Both the position numbers and the translations under genes were made by a program. From Paenibacillus_S vulneris (GTDB taxonomy: Bacteria > Bacillota > Bacilli > Paenibacillales > NBRC-103111), in the NCBI RefSeq assembly GCF_039543185.1, contig NZ_BAABJG010000055.1:62001-126000 (forward strand): a stretch of 64,000 nucleotides of DNA, written 5' to 3'. Below are positions 52,001 to 59,344 of this stretch, in pieces. The notes beneath the pieces are model-generated. The model searched no databases and was not told the origin of the DNA. It was given only the letters and a program-made list of their open reading frames with translations. The number at the start of each line of letters is the position of its first letter. Position 1 is the first letter of the stretch.

Positions 52001-52256
52001 CCACCTTGACATAAGGGTTCGCAGGATCAACTTCAAGCAGATGAACTGATTCCCGCAAGCCATTCCCAATCAAGGTACGGCTTGTATGGAGGACGCCTGG
52101 TGCAACGCTATACTGCTTCTCGTCCAGAGTTTGCCATTGGACCGATTCCGCATGTACTATTCCGGCATCCATCCGTACATTCACCGGTGTCGCCAATACG
52201 GCCGCTGTAATGAAACCTGTAACGAGATAACGCCATACTATACTCGTTCGCTTCAT
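49074..52256 (-). CDS. Secreted phosphodiester glycosidase (NAGPA domain) with Ig-like, carbohydrate-binding and FN3 domains
   Basis: A 1060-residue multidomain exported enzyme. The signal peptide is residues 1-38 (KR start, cleavage near VHA-ES). The NAGPA catalytic domain is about 60-375, with VAGTNGDFFSTVGVPSGLM, VDGRQPGHSDGITMAEGAYY and INIDGGGSTTYYV. NAGPA-type enzymes cleave sugar-phosphodiester bonds, as in uncovering mannose 6-phosphate. Two Ig-like repeats, a jelly-roll binding module (LKLTYDFTGKGGTSNAYVNL), another Ig-like domain and an FN3 domain follow. There is no sortase or S-layer anchor. The ATG at 52256 has GGGAGA eight bases upstream. A paralogue without signal peptide lies at 53734-56226. 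Confidence 0.85.
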   Translation of the reverse strand: MKRTSIVWRYLVTGFITAAVLATPVNVRMDAGIVHAESVQWQTLDEKQYSVAPGVLHTSRTLIGNGLRESVHLLEVDPANPYVKVEAVSSHGEVSAPATVSQMLGELEQQGERPVAGTNGDFFSTVGVPSGLMISNGELVSSPSTSKIAMAIMPDHSVKLEENVTMTSKLTKDNGESLTLTMINRTRAATHTNHAFLYNWRFGSSTRTPGGGIEAVIRADDPANKLIPGQPVSGVVESISEASDTPIEPGTFVLSATGSKADWVRQKLAVGTRLRLDISFSKGFGEAEQVISGNSTLGYVLLKNGVVSPTVLDPADANTSDRHPRTMVATKQGKLYLLTVDGRQPGHSDGITMAEGAYYLQSLGMENAINIDGGGSTTYYVRQPGDMHPSLLNRPSDGHDRAVGNAIAIITTAPVGPLNTLVVNPEAPLQVAAGSRVEFEVKGRDAYGNGVPVSREELQWSVQGAVGTVDRKGSFTASLTPGTGHLTVQSGSVMKQIEVIVVDALERLVLEPNPAVIEPGAVAVFQPQAFNTEGQRVWISPERLAWSVEGAIGTVTSDGKLQAAYGTADGKVHASFGQVSAEAVVQVGKLPQLLEPFESTDHMQTKDANAVAGSVTINAVARPNPVRYGTKSLKLTYDFTGKGGTSNAYVNLLDENGEIGREVEGKPYRFGLWVYGDSNRHYLRLGVTDGNGTNRIFDLTEPGALDWTGWKYVTAPVPENTIYPLKVRYIVVSESDPANKNKGAVYLDNLRAEYMDLGEDVTGPVFSDPTPAPGTEVTGLRPSISVNVTDEGSGVDPSSIIAVVDGVSVNATYDPERKRILVLPGSNLSSEGDHHIKIEAADKAGTYAIPAAEWSFRVKAPDHLPPVWNGGAALTVTDVTYHAATIHWNPASDNIGVQGYRIYRNDQTVDAILSDRCQQECSYRMDDLVGYTSYRVEVEAYDAAGNSTRSGAVPLLTAKDTLPPGDTVSLQVYGLSHTIQVTFVPPQDKDYAGTRVVISPKGGNDKKERSVELFAPPGVTRVEASSLKHGFYEVLVQALDTSGNLSTGVLKQVKLNEGKE

Positions 52257-52297
52257 GCGATGAATCTCCCTTCGATTACTTAAATTGGGTTGACGAA

Positions 52298-52317
52298 GCC
52301 GATTCACCGGAATCGGC
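52298..52317 (-). other. Short hairpin between the SBP and secreted NAGPA genes
   Basis: GCCGATTCACCGGAATCGGC forms a seven-pair stem with no T-run. It could weaken readthrough or protect the upstream mRNA. Confidence 0.35.
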
Positions 52318-52341
52318 CTCGAGGTACCTGGGGTTGCTTGG

Positions 52342-53679
52342 CTATTTCTTTCTGGCCTGCTCACTCTGTATATATTTGGCTGCTTTCTCGTTAGCCTCAC
52401 GAAGGACGGTGTTGATGTCTTTTTTGTCAAAGATCATTCCAGTTAAGGCTTCACGCAAATATTTATAATTCTCGTTGTCGTACTCCGAGTTAATAGGAGC
52501 GATTGCCGGCTTCACCTTAAAAATGCCTTCCAGATTCTTTCCTTTATAGATATCGGTGTTGGAAGCGAATTGCTTTTTCAGCTCAGGATCATTTAATATC
52601 GTTAAATTGTTTCCTTTATTCATTTCCTTTTGCGATTCTTCGCTGATCATCGTCAAAATAACGCGGTACGCGGCTTCCTTGTTTTTGCTGGTCGGCGGGA
52701 CCATCAAAGATTGGAACTCAATCTCTCTGCCCACCCCCGGCTTATCATCGAACACCGGATGACCGACCACATCCCAATTGAACCCGTTGCCTCCCTCATT
52801 CAGCTGCGGAAGACGGCTCGTAATGGCTGCAAGCCAGGAAGGGAACATAGCCAGCTTCTGGTCCTTCATGAAATAATCGACACCGTATTGGAATTTATTT
52901 TTGGAGTCGATATAGCCGGGAATCTCGTACATCTGCTTCAGCAGGCCGAACGTTTTCTTGTAGCCCTCCGTATCGAAGATAGGTGCTCCCTTATCATTCA
53001 CAGTTCCTAAGGAGTACCCTCTGGAAAAAGTACGCTCCGAGCCGGGATCGAAGCCAAGGTATTGGATACCGTTTTCTTCGCGCGTCAACCGCTTGGACAG
53101 CTCGATAATTTGATCCCACGTCATGCCGTCAGTCGGATACGGGACCCCGAAGCGATCAAAAATATCTTTGTTATAGATAAGAACGCCGTAATTGAGCGTG
53201 TACGGGATGCCGTACAGCTCACCGTTTTTGCCGTAGGATTTGATCGCGTTAATGGCTTGAGGCTCAAATTTGCTTAGATCAACCCGGTATTTTTTCACAA
53301 AATCATTCATATCGCTGGCAACACCGAGCGGGAGCAGATCATTCATATAAAAATGCGTTGTGGCAATCAGGTCTGGAACTTCCCCCGCTGCAATCATATC
53401 CGAAAGCTTCGTCCCTTTTATGAGCTCAATATTAATGTTCGGATGCTTCTTCTTAACCGTACCGAACAGCGCATCGACATCGTTGGGCGTATTGATAGCC
53501 GCATAATGGGAATACAGCTTAAGGGTGACCGGCTCCGTAATCGTAAGCTCCTCCGGCGCAGCGCTGGCGGGATCGCCGGTCTGCGGGGATTGTGCCGGCT
53601 TGCTGGAACAGCCCGTTGCTGCTGCAAGAGCGGACAGCAGGATCAGAATAGCTGCTGATACACGTTTTCTTTGCTTCAT
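52342..53679 (-). CDS. ABC transporter solute-binding lipoprotein (family 1, sugar type) 1
   Basis: A 445-residue extracellular lipoprotein. Signal peptide with lipobox ALAAATGC (Cys 23), then the family 1 binding-protein fold: VTLKLYSHYAAINTPNDVDA, LYGIPYTLNYGVLIYNKDIF, DRFGVPYPTDGMTWDQIIEL and AMFPSWLAAI. It should bind an oligosaccharide for a CUT1-type importer. No permease or ATPase is in the window, so it must use one encoded elsewhere. The ATG follows AAGGTGA at eight bases. It lies 54 bases after the signal-less NAGPA gene with a large AT palindrome between them. Confidence 0.9.
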   Translation of the reverse strand: MKQRKRVSAAILILLSALAAATGCSSKPAQSPQTGDPASAAPEELTITEPVTLKLYSHYAAINTPNDVDALFGTVKKKHPNINIELIKGTKLSDMIAAGEVPDLIATTHFYMNDLLPLGVASDMNDFVKKYRVDLSKFEPQAINAIKSYGKNGELYGIPYTLNYGVLIYNKDIFDRFGVPYPTDGMTWDQIIELSKRLTREENGIQYLGFDPGSERTFSRGYSLGTVNDKGAPIFDTEGYKKTFGLLKQMYEIPGYIDSKNKFQYGVDYFMKDQKLAMFPSWLAAITSRLPQLNEGGNGFNWDVVGHPVFDDKPGVGREIEFQSLMVPPTSKNKEAAYRVILTMISEESQKEMNKGNNLTILNDPELKKQFASNTDIYKGKNLEGIFKVKPAIAPINSEYDNENYKYLREALTGMIFDKKDINTVLREANEKAAKYIQSEQARKK

Positions 53680-53709
53680 GATCAATCTCACCTTCGCATT
53701 GGATTTTAT

Positions 53710-53736
53710 TAATGGCATTAATAATTAATATCATTA
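53710..53736. promoter_or_regulatory. 27-bp AT-rich palindrome before the SBP gene
   Basis: TAATG-nn-ATTAATAATTAAT-nn-CATTA is a perfect palindrome except for two dinucleotides. It overlaps the stop codon of the upstream NAGPA gene and lies just before the SBP ribosome site. It differs from the three ROK-type operators. It may be an operator or an mRNA hairpin. Confidence 0.4.
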
Positions 53737-56226
53737 GATTTGAAAACTCCAAGTTGCAGCAGGAAGAGCTGCATTACGCATCATGTCTGCCGCTTCGACA
53801 GTCACCCGGTGAACTCCCGCTTCCAGCGGTTTCATCGGCCTGCACTCCAATATCCCCGTATCCATGCAGAAGGTGTGCGGAAGGACAGCATCATTCAACC
53901 AAACTCTGATCGATGCGGGATCCACACCGCTTTTGCTATCCTTCACCGTTACTTGAATCAGCGGGCAGCAAGTTGTTACTACCGCATGGTCTGAAGGCCG
54001 CATACCGGAGAATTCCGGACCTTCCACATCCTCATCAAAATCAACATACTCCGCCCTGAAATGATCTAAATAAAGCACTCCCTTATTCTTCTTGGCGTCA
54101 TTCGCTTCCTCTAGAACGATCGTATGTACACGTATGGGAAACCTGGTGTTCTCAGGGACCTCCGTACAGACATATTTCCAGCCCTTCCAATACAGCCCGT
54201 CGGAATCTGTGAAATTCAGGAAGCGTCTAATGCCGTCTGCATCCACTATTTCCAAGCGAAGCCCGTGGCTGCTGCCATCTCCGTTAACCCAAAGCCCGAA
54301 GCGGTAAGGGGCTCCTTCTATTTCATGCCCTCGGTCTCCAGTTCCCTTCACAAATGTCATCCGAGCCTCGGAGATTCCCGGCTTGCCTGTAAAATCATAG
54401 GTCCACCTGCCTGAGAAGGTGCCGAATCTTACGGGAGAGGGTCTTGCCGCCTTTGTTAACGTGACGGATCCCTCGACCGTATTTACCCCCTCGGTACCGA
54501 TCCCGTTCAAGCTTTCAAAGTCGGCAATCATGTAATGAGATTTGCCAACGTGGACATCGGCAAACGTATGAATGTCATCCAGACTCGCCTTCACACGGCC
54601 TCGGCCGACAACAGCGCCGGCAGCCCAGTAACCTGGCTCCTCCCACTTCCCAGTCTCACCTTCCGTTGACCAGGAGAGCAGCTCGTTGGATACGAGAACC
54701 TCATTTCCATCCGCGTCAAAAGCCAACGCACGGAAAGACAGATTACCTCCCGGCTCCACTTCAGCACATGAGGGCACCAGCTTTAAACGGGCCGCCCGAT
54801 TCGTAATGAGTACCGGAACGGATTGAACGACATTGCCATAACGGACGATGATTCGGCCATCGGCCGGCACCGAACCGGCCATCCATACGCCTTTTTCAAG
54901 GATGGATCCTATGCGGCCCTCCAACGACCAGTGCAGCTGTTCTCCATCCACGGGTGATGCATTTCCATAACGGTCTTGGCCTTTTACCTGAAACGCGACC
55001 TTGCTCCCCGTCATAGCACGTACAGCAGACGGAATTACAATAAGGGTATCCAGCTCCCCCTTTGGAGCCTGAGTAATGATAGCCAATGCATTGCCGATTT
55101 CCCTCTCAAAGCCGTCCGACGGTTGATTCACCAGCGTTGCCCGCTCATCTCCGGGCCGACGAATATAGCAGGTGGTTGAACCTCCCCCATCCAGATTTAT
55201 CGCGTGCTCCATCCCCTGTTCCTGAAGGAAGCAAGCTGCTTCCAATAGCGTCATCCCGTCGGAATGACCCGGCTGTCGGCCGTCAATAGCTGCAAGATAC
55301 AATTTTCCTTGCTTGATAGCTGCAATAGTCCTTGGGTGCCTGTCGCTGTTTAACCGTATCCGCGAGTCCAGTAAGACTTCCGGAATCTTTCCGTCTTTAA
55401 GCAGCATGAACGCCAACGTAGAATTGCCGGACAGCACCTGTCGGGCATTCTGAATTTCTTTCTCATATTGTATTGATAGTGTAAGCGCCGTTCCTGGGGC
55501 AGCCTGCTCCAGAAAGGCTCTGGCCTTCCAGCCCGTTAGAGAGAGAACCCAACTGTTGACCTCAATCGGGGAATCGAAAGCTTCCCCAATGGATTGCACA
55601 ATCCCCCGAATGGGCACCCCCGGATACAGGTTAACTTCAGCCTCATTCACTGCTACTATGGCTTCGATCCCCCCGGCTGGCGTCCGGGTTGAATCGCCGT
55701 AGCGCCACGTGTACACGCAGGCATGATCGGTGTCGCCAGCCTTTCTGGCACGGTTCACCATATCGACCGATAAGTTGTATCCGCTTTCACAATGCACTAA
55801 GGCACTCATCCTGACCGACTCTTCGAGTTTTATCGAACCGTCGTTCATCATAACCAGCATGACTTTGGTAAGCAGCGGAGAGGTAATGATCTCGCCATCG
55901 ACCATATGCAGTCCGGATGGGACCCCTGCATAGCTGAAAAAATCTCCATTAAATCCGGCCACACATCGCTGTCCCTGCGTTTCAAGCTCATGAAGCAGAT
56001 TTCCTACCGTCTCCAAACGGACAACTTTTCCTTGGAAAGACACTGGTTTAAGCTGTACCAGCTCATGGGACGGGTCCACTTCCACCATGTGTACGGCTTC
56101 CCTCAATGCCCCCTTGCTTACTTGCTGTCGCCAATAACGGACTCCCGGTGCTGTGCTCTCCTCGGTTTGAACGATCTGCCAAGCCTGTCGCCGCCTCTCC
56201 TGCATCATCTCTACATCTTGAGACAA
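53734..56226 (-). CDS. Phosphodiester glycosidase (NAGPA) paralogue without signal peptide
   Basis: An 830-residue paralogue of the secreted enzyme. The NAGPA domain (about 30-345) has CVAGFNGDFFSYAGVPSGLH, IDGRQPGHSDGMTLLEAACF and INLDGGGSTTCYI. Then come two Ig-like repeats, the jelly-roll module (GRWTYDFTGKPGISEARMTF) and a final Ig-like domain; the FN3 domain is missing. The start is TTG at 56226, set by AGGAGG seven bases upstream, giving SQDVEMMQERRRQ, which has no signal peptide. The upstream frame adds no signal either. It is therefore probably cytoplasmic or exported by another route. Candidate ROK operator 2 lies in its promoter. Confidence 0.85.
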   Translation of the reverse strand: MSQDVEMMQERRRQAWQIVQTEESTAPGVRYWRQQVSKGALREAVHMVEVDPSHELVQLKPVSFQGKVVRLETVGNLLHELETQGQRCVAGFNGDFFSYAGVPSGLHMVDGEIITSPLLTKVMLVMMNDGSIKLEESVRMSALVHCESGYNLSVDMVNRARKAGDTDHACVYTWRYGDSTRTPAGGIEAIVAVNEAEVNLYPGVPIRGIVQSIGEAFDSPIEVNSWVLSLTGWKARAFLEQAAPGTALTLSIQYEKEIQNARQVLSGNSTLAFMLLKDGKIPEVLLDSRIRLNSDRHPRTIAAIKQGKLYLAAIDGRQPGHSDGMTLLEAACFLQEQGMEHAINLDGGGSTTCYIRRPGDERATLVNQPSDGFEREIGNALAIITQAPKGELDTLIVIPSAVRAMTGSKVAFQVKGQDRYGNASPVDGEQLHWSLEGRIGSILEKGVWMAGSVPADGRIIVRYGNVVQSVPVLITNRAARLKLVPSCAEVEPGGNLSFRALAFDADGNEVLVSNELLSWSTEGETGKWEEPGYWAAGAVVGRGRVKASLDDIHTFADVHVGKSHYMIADFESLNGIGTEGVNTVEGSVTLTKAARPSPVRFGTFSGRWTYDFTGKPGISEARMTFVKGTGDRGHEIEGAPYRFGLWVNGDGSSHGLRLEIVDADGIRRFLNFTDSDGLYWKGWKYVCTEVPENTRFPIRVHTIVLEEANDAKKNKGVLYLDHFRAEYVDFDEDVEGPEFSGMRPSDHAVVTTCCPLIQVTVKDSKSGVDPASIRVWLNDAVLPHTFCMDTGILECRPMKPLEAGVHRVTVEAADMMRNAALPAATWSFQI

Positions 56227-56269
56227 GGAATCGCCTCCTGTTCCGTTGAATCGAATTCGGATTTGATTA

Positions 56270-56286
56270 TAAATCAATTTGATTAA
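56270..56286. promoter_or_regulatory. Candidate ROK operator 2
   Basis: TAAATCAATTTGATTAA differs from operator 1 at one base. It lies five bases downstream of a -10 box in the promoter of the signal-less NAGPA gene. Confidence 0.7.
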
Positions 56287-56291
56287 TTATA

Positions 56292-56320
56292 ATAGTACGA
56301 CAACAGGCTCGAATGTTCAA
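56292..56320 (-). promoter_or_regulatory. Promoter of the signal-less NAGPA gene
   Basis: Minus strand TTGAAC (56315-56320) and TACTAT (56292-56297) with a 17-base spacer, overlapping the end of the SGNH gene. The layout with the operator is the same as at 49024-49052. Confidence 0.55.
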
Positions 56321-57450
56321 TCCTTATTTTCTGAATTAACAGTCTTTTCAGATAAGATTCGCTTAAGCATGGGGTAGATTCCTTGTGCCATCCTTGTAAA
56401 TCCGAGATCATTGGGATGGACTCCATCAACGGTGCATTCGTCATAGGATCTTCCCAGCAGGCCCGAGCCGTCTCCAAAAAACAGCAGTGAGTCCCCTTCC
56501 TGGTTAAATCGCTCGACTACATGGCGCGCAAAGTCGCGTTTGACTATTCGCTCCTTCCGTTTGGACGGATCGTAGCTTTCCCTGGCATATGGAATTCTGG
56601 ACAGGACCAGGATAGGAACCTCCGGCTGCATCTCCCTGTAGAGTCGTATAAACGGCTCTAAGGTTTGGCAGTATCTGTCCGTACTGCAATTAGCCTCATA
56701 ATCCAGAATGAAAGCATCCACCCGCTCTATACTGCGAATGATCCTCGCGAGCTCGGGCTCTCCTTTGCCATTGCCGGAAAATCCAAGATTGATGACCTCT
56801 CGCTTCAACCGTCTGCCCAGCTGTTGGGTGTAAGCAAGCCCGGGTCTGCCGGCACAGCCTCCCTGGGTGATGGAGGTGCCATAGAATACAAGACGGCCCT
56901 GTCCATAATAGGATGCGTCGTACTCCACTAATGCTTCTGGAGGAAGTCCAATCGCTACTTCCAATACGCTTTGATAGAGTGGAAAATGAAGCGCCACAGG
57001 ACGAAGCTTGCTCCCTTTGGCTCCTTCAAACAGTATGCACTCATAGGTTGTATCGCTCAGCTTCATCCGGCTAGTCCCAGCATAACGTTCCCGCCCAGCC
57101 TCACCAATATATGCGTCGAAACCATTCTGTCCGGTAGCAGGCATATGATCCATGAACGCAGGGCCTCCGAGACGCACACGGATCGCAAGGCGGTCCGCAT
57201 TGGTCCGAAACCGGATTTGACCGCCCGCCGTACAATTAGCCAGACGGTCGACTGCAGCAGGGAGTGGTTCAACGGGACGAATCGGCAGCCGCCGAAATAA
57301 CCCTTCCTCCTGGAGCCATGGAAAGCCGAGAACTTGAAACGGCAGGGCAAGCGGTGTGTACCAGCTCCATTCTCCCTCCGCCTTTCTGACCGCCATATTT
57401 GCGTCAAGCTGATGGGCCCGAAACGGTTGATTCCTTGTCATACCCTTCAC
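56317..57450 (-). CDS. SGNH/GDSL-type hydrolase (carbohydrate esterase-like)
   Basis: A 377-residue protein with an N-terminal beta domain (about 30-165, SGNH_N type) and a C-terminal SGNH hydrolase. Catalytic Ser is in LVFYGTSITQGGCAG (about 188-202), Gly is in NLGFSGNGKG, Asn in LDYEANCSTDRYC, and the Asp-His pair in DECTVDGVHPNDLG. Such two-domain enzymes remove acyl groups from glycans. No signal peptide is present, so it is probably intracellular. The start is GTG 57450 or ATG 57441; the AAGGGA site fits either poorly. Candidate ROK operator 3 lies upstream. Confidence 0.85.
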   Translation of the reverse strand: MKGMTRNQPFRAHQLDANMAVRKAEGEWSWYTPLALPFQVLGFPWLQEEGLFRRLPIRPVEPLPAAVDRLANCTAGGQIRFRTNADRLAIRVRLGGPAFMDHMPATGQNGFDAYIGEAGRERYAGTSRMKLSDTTYECILFEGAKGSKLRPVALHFPLYQSVLEVAIGLPPEALVEYDASYYGQGRLVFYGTSITQGGCAGRPGLAYTQQLGRRLKREVINLGFSGNGKGEPELARIIRSIERVDAFILDYEANCSTDRYCQTLEPFIRLYREMQPEVPILVLSRIPYARESYDPSKRKERIVKRDFARHVVERFNQEGDSLLFFGDGSGLLGRSYDECTVDGVHPNDLGFTRMAQGIYPMLKRILSEKTVNSENKD

Positions 57451-57545
57451 TTCCCTTTCACATAAGGATTTGGCGTCTCTTGATGCACCTGATTATTCCT
57501 TATCATACAATAGGTATTCTCCTATGGCATCACTCTTTCATAAAT

Positions 57546-57562
57546 TTAATCAAATTGATTTA
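57546..57562. promoter_or_regulatory. Candidate ROK operator 3
   Basis: TTAATCAAATTGATTTA is the reverse complement of operator 2. It is 95 bases before the SGNH start, just downstream of a TATATT box; no good -35 is seen. The rest of 57451-57690 contains nothing else I recognise. Confidence 0.65.
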
Positions 57563-57692
57563 TTAAATATAAGATACCTTTCCTTTGTTAATTCCATGTT
57601 TTCCCGGTTTGAAGAATTTGTTAATCTACTACAACCTCCTTATCTACTAGGTACTCTTTGTACCCTCCCGGCATATCACTAATATGAACATA

Positions 57693-57725
57693 GAAAAAGA
57701 CCAATCAGCACGGGTCTGATTGATC
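57693..57725 (-). terminator. Terminator of solute-binding lipoprotein 2 gene
   Basis: Minus strand GATCAATCAG-ACCCG(T)-GCTGATTGGTC followed by TTTTTC, 12 bases after the stop codon. Confidence 0.8.
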
Positions 57726-57737
57726 TTTTGGGCTTGG

Positions 57738-59051
57738 TTATTTTTTCATCAATTGCTCGATATTTTTATTAATGGTCTCTTCCGCTGTCCGCAGCGCCGT
57801 ATTAATATCGACGTTGTTTTGGGTTACTGCCGTTACCGCATCGCTCATCGGCTTGCTGACCGCACTGCTGTCCAATACATGAAATTTCGGCAGCGGAGCC
57901 ATTTTATTCTTGAAGAAGGCATCCAGATTTTTGCCTTTCAGGCTTTGATAGTTTTCACCCAGATGCTTGCGGATGTCTTTGTTAGTTTGAACGGGGATTC
58001 GGCCTGTTTTGGCTACTTCCGTCTGCACCTCCGGAGAAGTCGTCAAAAATTTAATAATTTCAAACGCCTCATTCTTGTACTTGGTTTGCGACGATACCAT
58101 AAGAATGTGTGCGTCAACCTTGGCTCCAACGCCCGGTTTGTCCGGGAATGACGGTGTGCTCACGATATCCCAGTTGCCGGGGTTGCCCGCTTTGGCAGCC
58201 TCCTCCAGCTTGGTGACGACATCCGTCCACCAGAAGTTATACATCGCCAGATTGCGATCTTTGGTAAAAGCGTCCATCGGCTTCATCTTCGGGTCCATAT
58301 TAGGAATAGAGCTGACATCCTGCAGCACGGACAGCACCTTGCGGTAGCCGTCGTTGTTCACCAGCGTTTTGTTCGTTGCCGTATCGATCTTCTGCAAGCT
58401 CAGCTGGCTTCCCAGCGTATCCCAGCTCCCGGGGTTCAGGCCCTGATAATTCACTCCACTGTCGCTGCGTGTAAGCTTGCGTGCCAGCTCTACCGCCTCA
58501 TTCCATGTCATTCCATCCTTGGGATAAGGTACGCCGAACCGATCAAAGATGTCCTTGTTGTAAAAAAGGGCTGTTGTTCCCATATAAAACGGGAGTGCTA
58601 CCAGCTTGCCGTCACGGAAGCCCTTTAACGCATCGATTACAACAGGCTCGAAGGCCGATAAATCAACGTTATTTTGTTTGATACGATCATCTATTTCCAG
58701 CAGCATCCCCGTATCCGTAAGATTAGGGATAAAATAAAAGCCCGTTAATAGGATATCCGGTATATTCCCGGCGGCAATTCTGTCGGTGATTTCATTGCCC
58801 TTCGCCTTCTCGCTGCGCTCCAAGGTTACATTCGGGTACTTCGCTTTTACCGGACCGGCGATCAGCTTCTCAAAATCGTCCTGAAGCATAGGCACCTCTG
58901 TAAATACGGTAAGTGTGATCGGATCGGTACCAATATTGCTCTTGGCCTGCCCTTGATTATCCGGAGCGGCCGCCTCTTGTTTGGCGCAGCCTGCCCCAAC
59001 CCCCATAGTGAGCACTAAGGCCAGCATACTTGCAGCCCATTTGTTAGTCAT
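57738..59051 (-). CDS. ABC transporter solute-binding lipoprotein (family 1, sugar type) 2
   Basis: A 437-residue sugar-binding lipoprotein. Lipobox MGVGAGC (Cys 22); then LTVFTEVPMLQDDFEKLIAG, LVALPFYMGTTALFYNKDIF, DRFGVPYPKDGMTWNEAVEL and NLAMYNFWWTDVV. It is a paralogue of the lipoprotein at 52342-53679 (shared GVPYP.DGMTW region). AAGGGG lies eight bases before the ATG. It is transcribed alone, with a CRE-like site upstream and its own terminator. As for the other, no permease is encoded nearby. Confidence 0.9.
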   Translation of the reverse strand: MTNKWAASMLALVLTMGVGAGCAKQEAAAPDNQGQAKSNIGTDPITLTVFTEVPMLQDDFEKLIAGPVKAKYPNVTLERSEKAKGNEITDRIAAGNIPDILLTGFYFIPNLTDTGMLLEIDDRIKQNNVDLSAFEPVVIDALKGFRDGKLVALPFYMGTTALFYNKDIFDRFGVPYPKDGMTWNEAVELARKLTRSDSGVNYQGLNPGSWDTLGSQLSLQKIDTATNKTLVNNDGYRKVLSVLQDVSSIPNMDPKMKPMDAFTKDRNLAMYNFWWTDVVTKLEEAAKAGNPGNWDIVSTPSFPDKPGVGAKVDAHILMVSSQTKYKNEAFEIIKFLTTSPEVQTEVAKTGRIPVQTNKDIRKHLGENYQSLKGKNLDAFFKNKMAPLPKFHVLDSSAVSKPMSDAVTAVTQNNVDINTALRTAEETINKNIEQLMKK

Positions 59052-59101
59052 GTCTTATTCCCCTTCCGTTTTCTGCTGTGTTCTCTATTTTGGGGTACAG
59101 C

Positions 59102-59118
59102 AAAGCAAGCGTTTGCAT
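59102..59118 (-). promoter_or_regulatory. CRE-like (CcpA) site upstream of the SBP 2 gene
   Basis: Minus strand ATGCAAACGCTTGCTTT matches the catabolite-responsive element consensus at 15 of 17 positions and contains the dyad GCAAACGCTTGC. A LacI-family local repressor could use the same shape. The rest of the gap to 59319 shows no gene. Confidence 0.5.
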
Positions 59119-59319
59119 GTACAAATGAAAACACTTTTTTCAAATCATAATTATAAATCGGTAAAACGATGATTCGGAAAAATGCAATCTCAACAGGCAT
59201 TTTCATCATCACTGTTTCCGCTTACATCATTCTACATGAAGATTTCTATCTTTAAGAATGTATAAAGTTAACTATTATTTGTATGAAACTAACCTAATAG
59301 TAAATGGAATGAAAATCCT

Positions 59320-59338
59320 CCCGCATTTCCGGGGCGGG
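59320..59338 (-). terminator. Possible weak terminator of the PL6 lyase gene
   Basis: Minus strand CCCGC-cccggaaat-GCGGG followed by AGGATTTTC just after the stop codon; the T-run is poor. Confidence 0.45.
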
Positions 59339-59344
59339 AATACG

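Noticed and set aside
52260..52300. A fourth ROK operator before the secreted NAGPA gene
   Set aside because: The AT-rich stretch TTACTTAAATTGGG is not palindromic and shares too little with the 17-bp sites.
59150..59180. A ROK operator before solute-binding lipoprotein 2
   Set aside because: TATAAATCGGTAAAACGATGATT matches only one half-site; the CRE-like site nearby is better supported.
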